Positions 9,097-16,480 of a DNA stretch of 38,786 bases are shown in pieces. Numbering within the stretch: position 1 is the first letter of the stretch; each line of letters begins with the position of its first letter. The stretch covers positions 1 through 38,786 of the forward strand of contig JAAELK010000573.1 of the NCBI GenBank assembly GCA_024226935.1, written 5' to 3'. The notes under the pieces are model-generated. The model did not search any database. It was not told where the DNA came from and worked only from the letters and a program-made list of their open reading frames with translations. The DNA comes from Desulfobacteraceae bacterium (GTDB taxonomy: Bacteria > Desulfobacterota > Desulfobacteria > Desulfobacterales > Desulfobacteraceae). A program made the translations under genes and the position numbers.

Positions 9097-10404
9097 ATGC
9101 CTATTTCTGAAATACAATCCAAACGTCTCCTTGCTGAATTAAAAAAAAAGGAGGAACTTTACCACATTTGCCTCTCCAATCTTGGGGCAGGCCCCCTTGA
9201 TGGAGGATGTTATGCTGTGGCAAAAGCACTACAGGAAAATCTTGGAGGGGAACTTTATACGCTATGGGGCCGCAGCCGGGAATCTGATATCAAGCAGGGG
9301 CAGCATATCCTTTTAAGACTGGGGAATAGCTTATGGGATGCAGATGGGAAGCACTCAGAAGTGAACTTAACAAAGCTCTGGGAAAAAGAAGAAAGTTTAT
9401 ATGATATTAGCATTTTACCATTTATACAAACAGATATCCCAGAATCCTCAAGAGAAGAATCATTTGTTGAAACGCTGAAACATTATTTTAAATCGGTCCT
9501 TGAAATAGATCCCAGTGTGACAGCCCAAGTCAGATCTATTGTTTACCAGGTGGATAACCTTCCTGAAAAAAACAACACGCCGGCAACTGTGATTCCTCAA
9601 TTACTGAAGTCAGACGAATGGAACTCTTTGACTCCGTATGAAATCAACAATGACAATTGTGATCAATTTGCCTTTGACATAGTCAAAAACACAGGAGGAG
9701 AGGTTTGGGAAACAAAGTTAGATTGTGATTTACCAACCCACTTTTTTATTAAGTGGCAAGACAAATTTTATGACGCTCAGACTCCCCAGGGTGTTTCAAA
9801 CTGGAAAATGCTGCCTGTTTACCGCCCAGCACTTGATTTTCATATAGAACACAAAGATTACCACTCCGGTCAAAATGATTACACCATTGTAGCAAAGCAA
9901 GATAACCAAACCGTTGGCTATCTTGATTATTCTGAATACCAAGAAACTCCTGCCATTCAATTTCTTCAAGTATCAAGACATAATCGTCGCAAAGGAATCG
10001 CCACAGAACTTATTCTCAAACTCCAAGAAAATTATCCGGACATGGAAATTAAATGGGGCCAAATGTCCCAGGCTATGTATAAACTTTATAAATCGATCCC
10101 AAAACTTAAGGTTCCCATTGATAAAGTCATTGCACACCAAGAACAGTTAAAAAATGTTCGTAATAAGTTATCTGAATATGCCCTGAAAGCAGAAGCCTTT
10201 AGGAAAATTGAAAATCCAACAAAGGAACAAAGACAAACCTATGATGAGGAAACTGCAGATTGGGACGAACTCCATGACCTCGATACAATTTTGGAAGAGT
10301 TTTATGAGAATGAACCATCACACAAAACATTAATAGATATCCCAATTACACTTCCTAATAAAAGCATTGATGCAGAACACGAGTTTTCCATGGAAATGGA
10401 ATAA
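9097..10404 (+). CDS. Double papain-like and GNAT acetyltransferase polyvalent protein
   Basis: 435 residues from the ATG at 9097, which follows AGGAGAAATCAAA. A longer frame from 9007 overlaps the previous gene and lacks a ribosome-binding site. Two related segments each show a Cys, His, Asp series. The first has GGCYAVAKAL (Cys38), QHILLRL (His70) and LWDADG (Asp81). The second has NNDNCDQFAFDIV (Cys188), THFFIKW (His215) and FYDAQTP (Asp226). They are consistent with duplicated papain-like folds. Residues 258-345 form a GNAT acetyltransferase domain with acetyl-CoA motif VSRHNRRKGIATELI. The last 90 residues are acidic and helical. Such combinations occur in proteins of conjugative elements that act on host targets, but the substrate here is unknown. 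Confidence 0.7.
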   Translation: MPISEIQSKRLLAELKKKEELYHICLSNLGAGPLDGGCYAVAKALQENLGGELYTLWGRSRESDIKQGQHILLRLGNSLWDADGKHSEVNLTKLWEKEESLYDISILPFIQTDIPESSREESFVETLKHYFKSVLEIDPSVTAQVRSIVYQVDNLPEKNNTPATVIPQLLKSDEWNSLTPYEINNDNCDQFAFDIVKNTGGEVWETKLDCDLPTHFFIKWQDKFYDAQTPQGVSNWKMLPVYRPALDFHIEHKDYHSGQNDYTIVAKQDNQTVGYLDYSEYQETPAIQFLQVSRHNRRKGIATELILKLQENYPDMEIKWGQMSQAMYKLYKSIPKLKVPIDKVIAHQEQLKNVRNKLSEYALKAEAFRKIENPTKEQRQTYDEETADWDELHDLDTILEEFYENEPSHKTLIDIPITLPNKSIDAEHEFSMEME

Positions 10405-10426
10405 TATCCAGAGCCTTGGAATGAAC

Positions 10427-10451
10427 CCTCTTTTTCAAAAAAGAAAAGAGG
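10427..10451 (+). terminator. Possible terminator after the polyvalent operon
   Basis: CCTCTTTT (10427-10434) pairs perfectly with AAAAGAGG (10444-10451) across a short A-rich loop, 22 bases after the stop of the papain/GNAT gene. The following T tract is weak (TTAGTCTTT), so termination may be incomplete. Confidence 0.45.
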
Positions 10452-10483
10452 TTAGTCTTTACCATATCTTTAATAGGCTTGTT

Positions 10484-10638
10484 TTAATCTATTAAGTCTA
10501 TTTTCATAGCTTAATAGCATTATTTCAAACTATTAAAAAAAATTATATTGCAATATCGATATCATATTAGTTATAATAGTTTTAAATTAATCTATTATGA
10601 TTAGATTTTTGGGTTAACAGATTTATATTAATCTATTA
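10484..10638 (+). promoter_or_regulatory. hipBA operator repeats
   Basis: TTAATCTATTA occurs three times, at 10484-10494, 10587-10597 and 10628-10638. The core TTAAT-NN-ATTAA is palindromic, as expected for a dimeric HTH repressor such as HipB. The last copy lies just before the hipB ribosome-binding site. Autorepression of hipBA through such repeats is the known mode, and I infer it here from spacing and palindromy. Confidence 0.6.
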
Positions 10639-10652
10639 AATAAGAGGTTGCT

Positions 10653-10961
10653 ATGGATTTATATTTCATGAACGATACAGATATCGGTAAGGAGCTTGGA
10701 CACCGAGTTAAAACTATGCGATTGAATAAAAACTGGACACAACAAGAAATTTCAGACTTCAGTGGTATTTCTTTAAGTGCAATTAAGTCAATTGAGGGTG
10801 GCAAAGGAACGATTCTCAGTCTTATTAAGATTCTAAGGGCATTGAAAAGCCTAGATGCCTTGAACAGTTTCTTACCAAAGCCGACCATTTCTCCAAAACA
10901 ACTTGTTAAACTTAAAGGCAAACAACGAACAAGGGCAACAGGAACTAAAAAAAATAGGTGA
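10653..10961 (+). CDS. hipB: HipB-like antitoxin, XRE-family HTH
   Basis: 102 residues, ATG preceded by AGAGGTTGCT. Residues 14-65 form an XRE helix-turn-helix: LGHRVKTMRLNKNWTQQEIS, then DFSGISLSAIKSIEGGKG. The basic C-terminal tail (KGKQRTRATGTKKNR) is unlike the short tail of E. coli HipB. It lies 3 bp upstream of hipA, and three palindromic repeats lie upstream. The expected role is to bind and neutralise HipA and to repress the operon. On a plasmid the pair would also act in post-segregational stabilisation. Confidence 0.85.
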   Translation: MDLYFMNDTDIGKELGHRVKTMRLNKNWTQQEISDFSGISLSAIKSIEGGKGTILSLIKILRALKSLDALNSFLPKPTISPKQLVKLKGKQRTRATGTKKNR

Positions 10962-10964
10962 AAT

Positions 10965-12317
10965 ATGACAGAATATGCAACAGTTAGATTATGGGGACAA
11001 GATGTTGGATATATTGCCTGGGATAATGATAAAGGCTATTCCTCTTTTGAATATGAACCCAAATTTCTAAAGTCAGGCTTGGACTTTACCCCCTTTTACA
11101 TGAACCTTGATGAAGCAAGGAGAGGTGATATTATTTTTACCTTTCCTGAGAACAGAAACAAAACATTCTTAGGGTTGCCCGGGGTGCTGGCTGATGCACT
11201 ACCGGATAAGTTTGGAAACAGAGTCATAAATACCTGGTTAGCAAGAAACGGCCGCAAATCTGAATCCTTCACCCCAATAGAACGCCTGTGTTATATTGGA
11301 ACAAGAGGTATGGGGGCTCTGGAATTTTTTCCTCAATATCATCCAACTCGGTTCAACAAGCCTACCTCTATTAAAATACAAGAGCTCGTCAGCCTGGCTC
11401 AAGACATTATGGATGAAAGGAATCAATTAGATACCAATCTTGGAACAAATGGTAATGAAAAAACTGAAGCAATGATGGATATCTTAAAAGTTGGTATCTC
11501 AGCTGGTGGTGCCAGGCCCAAGGCCGTTATTGCGATGAATGGTACTGGCAGCATTCTCTCCGGACAAGGCTCTATCCCCGAAGGATATGATCATTGGCTT
11601 TTAAAATTTGATGGTGTCACAGATCAAGAGCTGGGTGAACCAAAAGGATATGGCAGAATTGAATTCGCCTATTACTTAATGGCCAAAGATGCCGGAATAG
11701 ATATCAAAGAAAGCCAACTCCTTGAGGAGGGTGGCCGAGCTCATTTTATGACCAAACGGTTTGATCGCAATGGGAATGAAAAAATTCATATGCTCTCTTT
11801 CTGTGGCATGGCTCACTATGACTTTAATAAAGCCGGGGAATACAGTTACGAACAGTTATTCAGTGTCATGCGCGAATTAAAAGATATCGGAATGCAAGAT
11901 ATCACGCAGCAATATAGACGGATACTGTTCAATGTTATTGCAAGAAATCAGGATGACCATACTAAAAATATTTCTTTTTTGATGACACAAGATGGAATAT
12001 GGAAACTATCTCCAGCATATGATGTAACATATTCCTATAACCCTGATGGATTATGGACGAATGTTCACCAAATGAGCCTGTGTGATAAACGAGATAATTT
12101 TACGGCTCAGGACCTGTTAGATTTAGGGTCATTTGCCGGAATTTCCAATGCAGAACAAATCATTGATGAAATACTTGAAACCGTAAAGTCATGGCCAGAA
12201 TATGCAAAATTATCAGGTGTAGAAGAATCGCAGATAAATGCGATTCAATACACCCATAGAGTTAAAAGTATCAAGAACTCCTTAGATACCGACTTTGATA
12301 ATTCGCCAGGATTTTAA
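10965..12317 (+). CDS. hipA: HipA-like serine/threonine kinase toxin
   Basis: 450 residues, the usual HipA length. The N-terminal subdomain has VRLWGQDVGYIAWD. The loop GISAGGARPKAVI (about 177-189) matches the ATP-binding region. The catalytic segment ARNQDDHTKNISFL (about 326-339, Asp331 as likely catalytic base) is followed by PAYDVTYS with the metal-binding Asp353. All key residues appear present, so the kinase is probably active. HipA kinases phosphorylate aminoacyl-tRNA synthetases or other translation targets and cause dormancy. The substrate of this family member is not known. It is translated from the same mRNA as hipB. Confidence 0.9.
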   Translation: MTEYATVRLWGQDVGYIAWDNDKGYSSFEYEPKFLKSGLDFTPFYMNLDEARRGDIIFTFPENRNKTFLGLPGVLADALPDKFGNRVINTWLARNGRKSESFTPIERLCYIGTRGMGALEFFPQYHPTRFNKPTSIKIQELVSLAQDIMDERNQLDTNLGTNGNEKTEAMMDILKVGISAGGARPKAVIAMNGTGSILSGQGSIPEGYDHWLLKFDGVTDQELGEPKGYGRIEFAYYLMAKDAGIDIKESQLLEEGGRAHFMTKRFDRNGNEKIHMLSFCGMAHYDFNKAGEYSYEQLFSVMRELKDIGMQDITQQYRRILFNVIARNQDDHTKNISFLMTQDGIWKLSPAYDVTYSYNPDGLWTNVHQMSLCDKRDNFTAQDLLDLGSFAGISNAEQIIDEILETVKSWPEYAKLSGVEESQINAIQYTHRVKSIKNSLDTDFDNSPGF

Positions 12318-12367
12318 CTATTCCAACCTAAATAAATATTTGGGGTCTTTTCTGGTTTGTTTTCGTG

Positions 12368-12383
12368 TGTTATAATATTATAA
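12368..12383 (+). promoter_or_regulatory. ssb promoter with palindromic -10 region
   Basis: TGTTATAAT (12368-12376) is an extended -10. It overlaps the perfect 14-bp palindrome TTATAATATTATAA (12370-12383). The palindrome is followed by AACTATCAA, which also follows the -10 of the 4239 gene, suggesting a shared operator. Confidence 0.55.
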
Positions 12384-12404
12384 TTAACTATCAAGGAGGT
12401 TGTT

Positions 12405-12899
12405 ATGGCAAGTATAAACAAAGTTACACTTATTGGTAATTTAGGACAAAAGCCGGAACTTCGATATACTCAACAGGGACTGGCTGTGATTAATTTTTCA
12501 ATCGCCACCAGTAAATCATGGATTGATAAGACCACCGGACAAAAGCAGGAAAAAACTGAATGGCATCGTATTTGTTCCTTTGGCAAACCAGCTGAAACTC
12601 TGGAAAAATATTTATCAAAAGGCAGTCAAATTTATATTGAGGGCTATCTTCAAACCCGGAACTGGGAAAAAGATGGGCAGACCCATTATACCACTGAAAT
12701 TATTGTCTCCACTTTCCAGTTTCTGGGAAGAAAGCAGGATAATCAAGGTACTGGTCACTCTCAAAGTGATAGCAATTACCAGAACGCCAAGGCTCCTTCC
12801 CAGGGGAACTCTATGTCTAACAGCAATAATTATCCGAGTCAGACCAACCCTGATATGACCGATGGACAGGATTCCATTCCAGACGATGATATTTTTTAG
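12405..12899 (+). CDS. ssb: Single-stranded DNA-binding protein
   Basis: 164 residues, ATG 6 bases after AAGGAGG. Residues 1-110 form the OB fold with [39 protein letters not shown] and [18 protein letters not shown] Gln/Ser/Asn-rich linker leads to the acidic tip DDDIF, which recruits replication and repair partners in the family. Plasmid-borne SSBs protect single-stranded DNA during conjugative entry and replication. It is followed at 80 bp by the RdgC pair, which also acts on DNA. Confidence 0.95.
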   Translation: MASINKVTLIGNLGQKPELRYTQQGLAVINFSIATSKSWIDKTTGQKQEKTEWHRICSFGKPAETLEKYLSKGSQIYIEGYLQTRNWEKDGQTHYTTEIIVSTFQFLGRKQDNQGTGHSQSDSNYQNAKAPSQGNSMSNSNNYPSQTNPDMTDGQDSIPDDDIF

Positions 12900-12978
12900 A
12901 AAAGCCAGAATTTCATTTTTTACTCAAGAAAAAAAGCAAACCTTGTTTGCATAACCTAAACAAACGGAGATAATAGGA

Positions 12979-13602
12979 ATGAGTCTACTCTCGTCTAACA
13001 CTGCTTTTACTCGATATTTGATCCACCCTCCCCCAGCCGAAAATAAGGCAAACAATATCAAGGAACGTATTTTCAAAGGCCTCAAAGCCAATACAATGCC
13101 TAAGGTTCAAAGTCCCCAGGAGGAGATGATAGTTGGATGGGTACCATTCGAAAAACCTTTCAAACCTGACTTCAATACAGATACATTTACCTATGGCGTG
13201 GACATGCTCTTTTCTCTAAGGATTGATAAGAAAAAAATCCCAGCCAAACTTGTACAACGAGAACTGGAAGTGGCCACTGAAAAAAAAAAAGAAGAGCAAA
13301 ACCGAAAAGTCATATCCCGCTCTGAAAAAAATGAGCTAAAAGAACAAATTCTGGATCAACTAATGGTAAAAACACCTTTTAATTCAGACATTCATAATGT
13401 CTGTTGGAATTTAAATACAAATGAACTCTTTTTTTTAGCAGGCCCCAATGCTGCCAAAGAAATGTTTGAAACTTTGTTCTTAAAGTCATTTGAAATGAAA
13501 TTAATTCCCCTGTTTGCCTATACTCTGGCAAATTTTAAATTGGGTACTCTATCAAACCAAGACAAAGAAAAACTTGTAACCCTTTCCCCTTCAGGAGTGT
13601 GA
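12979..13602 (+). CDS. RdgC-like protein, N-terminal part
   Basis: 207 residues with an RdgC signature. MIVGWVPFEKPF resembles the N-terminal strand region, YGVDMLFSLRIDKKKIPAKLVQREL matches the conserved helix, and VCWNLNTNELFFLAGPNAAKEMFETLFLKSF is characteristic. RdgC is a ring-shaped double-strand DNA-binding protein that limits RecA loading. E. coli RdgC is about 300 residues and this product stops early. The missing half is plausibly the next gene, which starts 5 bp downstream. The two are probably co-translated. Confidence 0.7.
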   Translation: MSLLSSNTAFTRYLIHPPPAENKANNIKERIFKGLKANTMPKVQSPQEEMIVGWVPFEKPFKPDFNTDTFTYGVDMLFSLRIDKKKIPAKLVQRELEVATEKKKEEQNRKVISRSEKNELKEQILDQLMVKTPFNSDIHNVCWNLNTNELFFLAGPNAAKEMFETLFLKSFEMKLIPLFAYTLANFKLGTLSNQDKEKLVTLSPSGV

Positions 13603-13606
13603 TAAA

Positions 13607-14191
13607 ATGGATATTGCAACCATGTTCAACAAATATTCGTTCATAGGCCATGAATTTTTAACCTGGCTTTGGTATGCCACAGAAAAAAGTCCTTGGGACC
13701 TCAATGTACTCAAAGATAAAAAAACGGAACTGACCGTTGGCAATAAAATCACCATTACTAATAAAAAACCACAAGCAGGCAGATCTGCAAAAGTCACCAT
13801 CCAAGGAGAAGAATCCGATCTCAAAGAAGCTATGTTGGCTGTGCAGGATGGAGGATGGGTGTCCAATGTTCATCTACGACTGTCCATTGATGAAGTCAAT
13901 TATGAATTCACTCTGTCTGCACTTGACTTAAAATTTACTGGATTCAAATGCAAACAAGCCTCAAAGGATAACACAAATTCTGACGAGATAGATGGGGCTA
14001 TTTGTGAAAAGATGTATCTCATCTCCGAGGCAATGCGTTTTATTGATCAAGCCTTTGAACGGTTTATAAAATTTCGACTAAACGAAAAATGGGAAAGCGA
14101 TATCCTGCCAGAGCTTTCTGCCTGGGTCAACAATTCTGAAAGCACTGTACCTCACAAGAAGTCTATGAGAGAAAAACTCTTTAACTTATAA
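13607..14191 (+). CDS. RdgC-associated second subunit
   Basis: 194 residues, starting 5 bp after the RdgC-like gene. It opens with MDIATMFNKYSFIGHEFLTWLWY, a segment I associate with split RdgC pairs in deltaproteobacteria-type genomes. The middle is strand-rich (KVTIQGEESDLKEAMLAVQ, NYEFTLSALDLKFTGF) and the C-terminal third is helical. No catalytic motif is visible. The tight spacing and the short first subunit suggest that both products form one complex. I cannot exclude an independent function. Confidence 0.6.
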   Translation: MDIATMFNKYSFIGHEFLTWLWYATEKSPWDLNVLKDKKTELTVGNKITITNKKPQAGRSAKVTIQGEESDLKEAMLAVQDGGWVSNVHLRLSIDEVNYEFTLSALDLKFTGFKCKQASKDNTNSDEIDGAICEKMYLISEAMRFIDQAFERFIKFRLNEKWESDILPELSAWVNNSESTVPHKKSMREKLFNL

Positions 14192-14220
14192 TTGAATAAA
14201 CCTTATTGAAATCAAAACCG

Positions 14221-14250
14221 TTCCCTGCAGTTTTATGACTCCAGGGACTT
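14221..14250 (+). terminator. Probable terminator after the RdgC pair
   Basis: TCCCTG (14222-14227) pairs with CAGGGA (14242-14247) and is followed by CTTTTATTG. It lies 30 bp after the stop of the second RdgC gene and before the CRISPR locus on the opposite strand. Confidence 0.5.
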
Positions 14251-14320
14251 TTATTGTCGAATTAACCAAGCCCTCCCTTGAAAGATTTGAATATCCGGAC
14301 CAAATTAATTGATTCTATCC

Positions 14321-14390
14321 GTTGCACCTGGGACTAAAGTAAATGATCCTGGCCCACATTACGTGCAACTGAGATCACATTAAGTGCCAC
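14321..14390. repeat. Imperfect repeats resembling an insertion-sequence end
   Basis: CCCACATTACGTGCAAC and ATCACATTAAGTGCCAC (within 14353-14390) are degenerate direct repeats, and GTTGCAC (14321-14327) is inverted relative to GTGCAAC (14363-14369). Such short multiple transposase-site repeats occur at ends of some IS families. No transposase remains. Confidence 0.3.
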
Positions 14391-14443
14391 TACAATACTC
14401 CTATCTATTTTATAGTTTTTAAAATGGTGGGGTCGTTAGACTC

Positions 14444-15072
14444 CTTCTAAGCCGCCTGTACGGCGGTTCACTAATGCTAATGTCCATGATAATCAGTTTT
14501 TTACTTCTAAGCCGCCTATACGGCGGTTCACCACAAATCTTTGGAACGAATTGGGCTAAAATACTTCTAAGCCGCCTATACGGCGGTTCACAATTGAAAT
14601 TGAAATACCCAGGACAAAAGATTCTTCTAAGCCGCCTATACGGCGGTTCACACACATTGCATTACAAAAAATCAATTTTACACCTTCTAAGCCGCCTATA
14701 CGGCGGTTCACGATTTTGATTTAATAAAAGTTCACCGATGTGACTTCTAAGCCGCCTATACGGCGGTTCACTTTTTTTTCATCTGTCTTTATCCTTGTTT
14801 GGACTTCTAAGCCGCCTATACGGCGGTTCACTTTTAATCGCCATTGAATTTTTTTCCCATAATCTTCTAAGCCGCCTATACGGCGGTTCACTGATTGCCC
14901 TTGTTTATGATCCCTCGGATTAACTTCTAAGCCGCCTATACGGCGGTTCACATATTTGGTCTGAACAATTTAAAGAATCATACACTTCTAAGCCGCCTAT
15001 ACGGCGGTTCACTTATGGAATTAAAATTACTAAATTTATCATCTCTTCTAAGCCGCCTATACGGCGGTTCAC
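14444..15072 (-). CRISPR. Type I-F CRISPR array 1, 11 repeats and 10 spacers
   Basis: 28-bp repeats start at 14444, 14504, 14564, 14624, 14684, 14744, 14804, 14864, 14924, 14985 and 15045. Spacers are 32 bp except one of 33 bp (14952-14984). On the minus strand the repeat starts GTGAACCGCC and ends GGCGGCTTAGAAG, with a CCGCC-GTATA-GGCGG hairpin typical of I-F. Cas6f cleavage after the stem would leave an 8-nt handle CUUAGAAG. The only variant repeat is the one at 14444 (loop G for A), which marks the leader-distal end. Transcription is therefore on the minus strand from the leader at 15073. Confidence 0.98.
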
Positions 15073-15139
15073 AGAAACAAATACTCACTAACATATTGAA
15101 ATATCAATAAATTATCAAAGAACTACCAAAACAACCTTT
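15073..15139 (-). promoter_or_regulatory. Leader of CRISPR array 1 with IHF consensus
   Basis: Bases 15085-15139 are identical to 16351-16405 upstream of array 2. TATCAATAAATTA at 15102-15114 fits the IHF consensus WATCAANNNNTTR, about 30 bases from the first repeat. In I-E and I-F systems IHF bending of the leader directs Cas1-Cas2 to insert new spacers. Confidence 0.75.
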
Positions 15140-15208
15140 GTTTTAGCTGCCATAAAAATACTCAATAAAAGTAGATAGTTAAGATTTGTCTTGCCAACAA
15201 AGGGTAAA

Positions 15209-15814
15209 TTAAAAAATTGGCAAAGCTACAGGGTTAGCCCGGGTAGACAAACCATAAAAATTAAAACTCCCCACAATTTGAAATTTTTGAGGGTTCGCAT
15301 CTTTTTTAATAAACAAAGAAAATGCTTGCCTGGTACTTTTACTCTGCATCAAAATAAAGGGCAAAGATTTTTTTTGTCGAGCTGAAATTAATTTATGCCG
15401 TCCTGCCAATTTTTTTTCGTCAAGCTCTATACCTTTTTTGGCTAAATGTTTGACCAATCTTAATTCAGATTTTAGAGAGTATAATTCAGTTGCTTTCTCT
15501 GAAAACCGATCTCTTTGAAAAACAGCAAGTTTATGTTTTTCAGGAACTGGTTTGATGTCAGACATGGTAATTGCTCCGGCTTTTAAAAAGAAATCGAGCT
15601 TCCGGTTATCCTTTATGTCTGACAAAGTTTTTTTATCGGAAAATAATCTTATAGTTTTCCCAGGTTTCTGATCAAGATCTGGAAAGGATATTCCGACATG
15701 AGTTATTTTTTGAGCGGCAAAAATTTCATGGATGGTCTTGTATAGTTTTCCCAGGACAGCTTCCAAAGCATTTGTTGTTTCAATAATTTTGCAATCAAAA
15801 TAATTAGTTGTCAT
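15209..15814 (-). CDS. cas6f: Cas6f (Csy4) crRNA endoribonuclease
   Basis: 201 residues, slightly longer than P. aeruginosa Csy4 (187). Conserved blocks are VGISFPDLD, SLPFILMQSKSTRQAFSLFI and the C-terminal SFNFYGLS. The catalytic His is at position 29 (KTIHEIF), as in the model enzyme. The Ser of the SKST segment and the Tyr of FYGLS match the other active-site residues, so the enzyme looks active. It binds the repeat hairpin, cleaves at its 3' base and stays on the crRNA 3' end. The ATG follows AAGGAGAAATAA. The gene sits between the two arrays, and a degenerate repeat (15831-15858) lies just upstream of its ribosome-binding site, so its mRNA is likely the tail of the array 2 transcript. 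Confidence 0.93.
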   Translation of the reverse strand: MTTNYFDCKIIETTNALEAVLGKLYKTIHEIFAAQKITHVGISFPDLDQKPGKTIRLFSDKKTLSDIKDNRKLDFFLKAGAITMSDIKPVPEKHKLAVFQRDRFSEKATELYSLKSELRLVKHLAKKGIELDEKKLAGRHKLISARQKKSLPFILMQSKSTRQAFSLFIKKDANPQKFQIVGSFNFYGLSTRANPVALPIF

Positions 15815-15830
15815 TTATTTCTCCTTTTTT

Positions 15831-15858
15831 TTAAAAAGCCACCTATACGACGGTTCAT
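15831..15858 (-). repeat. Degenerate terminal CRISPR repeat in the cas6f 5' leader
   Basis: On the minus strand the stem reads CCGTC-GTATA-GGTGG. Two changes turn G-C pairs into G-U pairs, so the hairpin can still form. The 3' handle has decayed to CTTTTTAA. It ends 16 bases before the cas6f start codon and marks the leader-distal end of array 2. Confidence 0.85.
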
Positions 15859-16338
15859 ATTTTAACAAATTGTTGTCGTGTCTCTACCAACTTCTAAGCC
15901 GCCTATACGGCGGTTCACTTATACCCTTCATTGTCGGTTGAAACAACTTCCTTCTAAGCCGCCTATACGGCGGTTCACGCAAAATCTTCGGTGCATCAGA
16001 TCCGTTTGACCTTCTAAGCCGCCTATACGGCGGTTCACAGATTATTTATCTTAATTCTAAATAATTTTCACTTCTAAGCCGCCTATACGGCGGTTCACGG
16101 TCATTTGTTTTGCTACTGTACTCGTGGAATCTTCTAAGCCGCCTATACGGCGGTTCACGCTTCTCCGTCGTCGGACACTAACATTTCATCCTTCTAAGCC
16201 GCCTATACGGCGGTTCACTCCTGATCTCTTCCAACATCATTCCAATTTTACTTCTAAGCCGCCTATACGGCGGTTCACTTGCCGGGAATTTATCAACTAC
16301 AGACTCTATCCTTCTAAGCCGCCTATACGGCGGTTCAC
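15831..16338 (-). CRISPR. Type I-F CRISPR array 2, 9 repeats (1 degenerate) and 8 spacers
   Basis: Repeats start at 15831 (degenerate), 15891, 15951, 16011, 16071, 16131, 16191, 16251 and 16311. All spacers are 32 bp. The eight intact repeats are identical to each other and to array 1. The leader lies at the high-coordinate end, between the first repeat and cas7f, so the array is transcribed on the minus strand toward cas6f. No spacer is obviously identical to another spacer or to the rest of the window by eye. Confidence 0.98.
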
Positions 16339-16405
16339 AGGAACAAACGATCACTAACATATTGAAATATCAATAAATTATCAAAGAACTACCAAAACAA
16401 CCTTT
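16339..16405 (-). promoter_or_regulatory. Leader of CRISPR array 2 with IHF consensus
   Basis: Bases 16351-16405 are identical to the leader of array 1. The IHF-type site TATCAATAAATTA is at 16368-16380. The first 12 bases next to the repeat differ slightly between the leaders (AGGAACAAACGA here, AGAAACAAATAC in array 1). Confidence 0.75.
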
Positions 16406-16480
16406 AATTATGCTATCTACAAAAAAATCTAATAAAATCAATTTGTTAAAAACATGACAAAAAATAAAGGGTAAAACAAA

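Noticed and set aside
15209-15814. Cas6f seemed to have Tyr in place of the catalytic His after GKL
   Set aside because: Ungapped alignment from the N-terminus places His at residue 29 (KTIHEIFAAQ), matching the model enzyme, so the site is intact.
14419-16360. Long open frames across the CRISPR arrays on both strands
   Set aside because: They are repeat translations (SEPPYRRLR-type and SRLYGGS-type) created by the 60-bp period, with no ribosome-binding sites.
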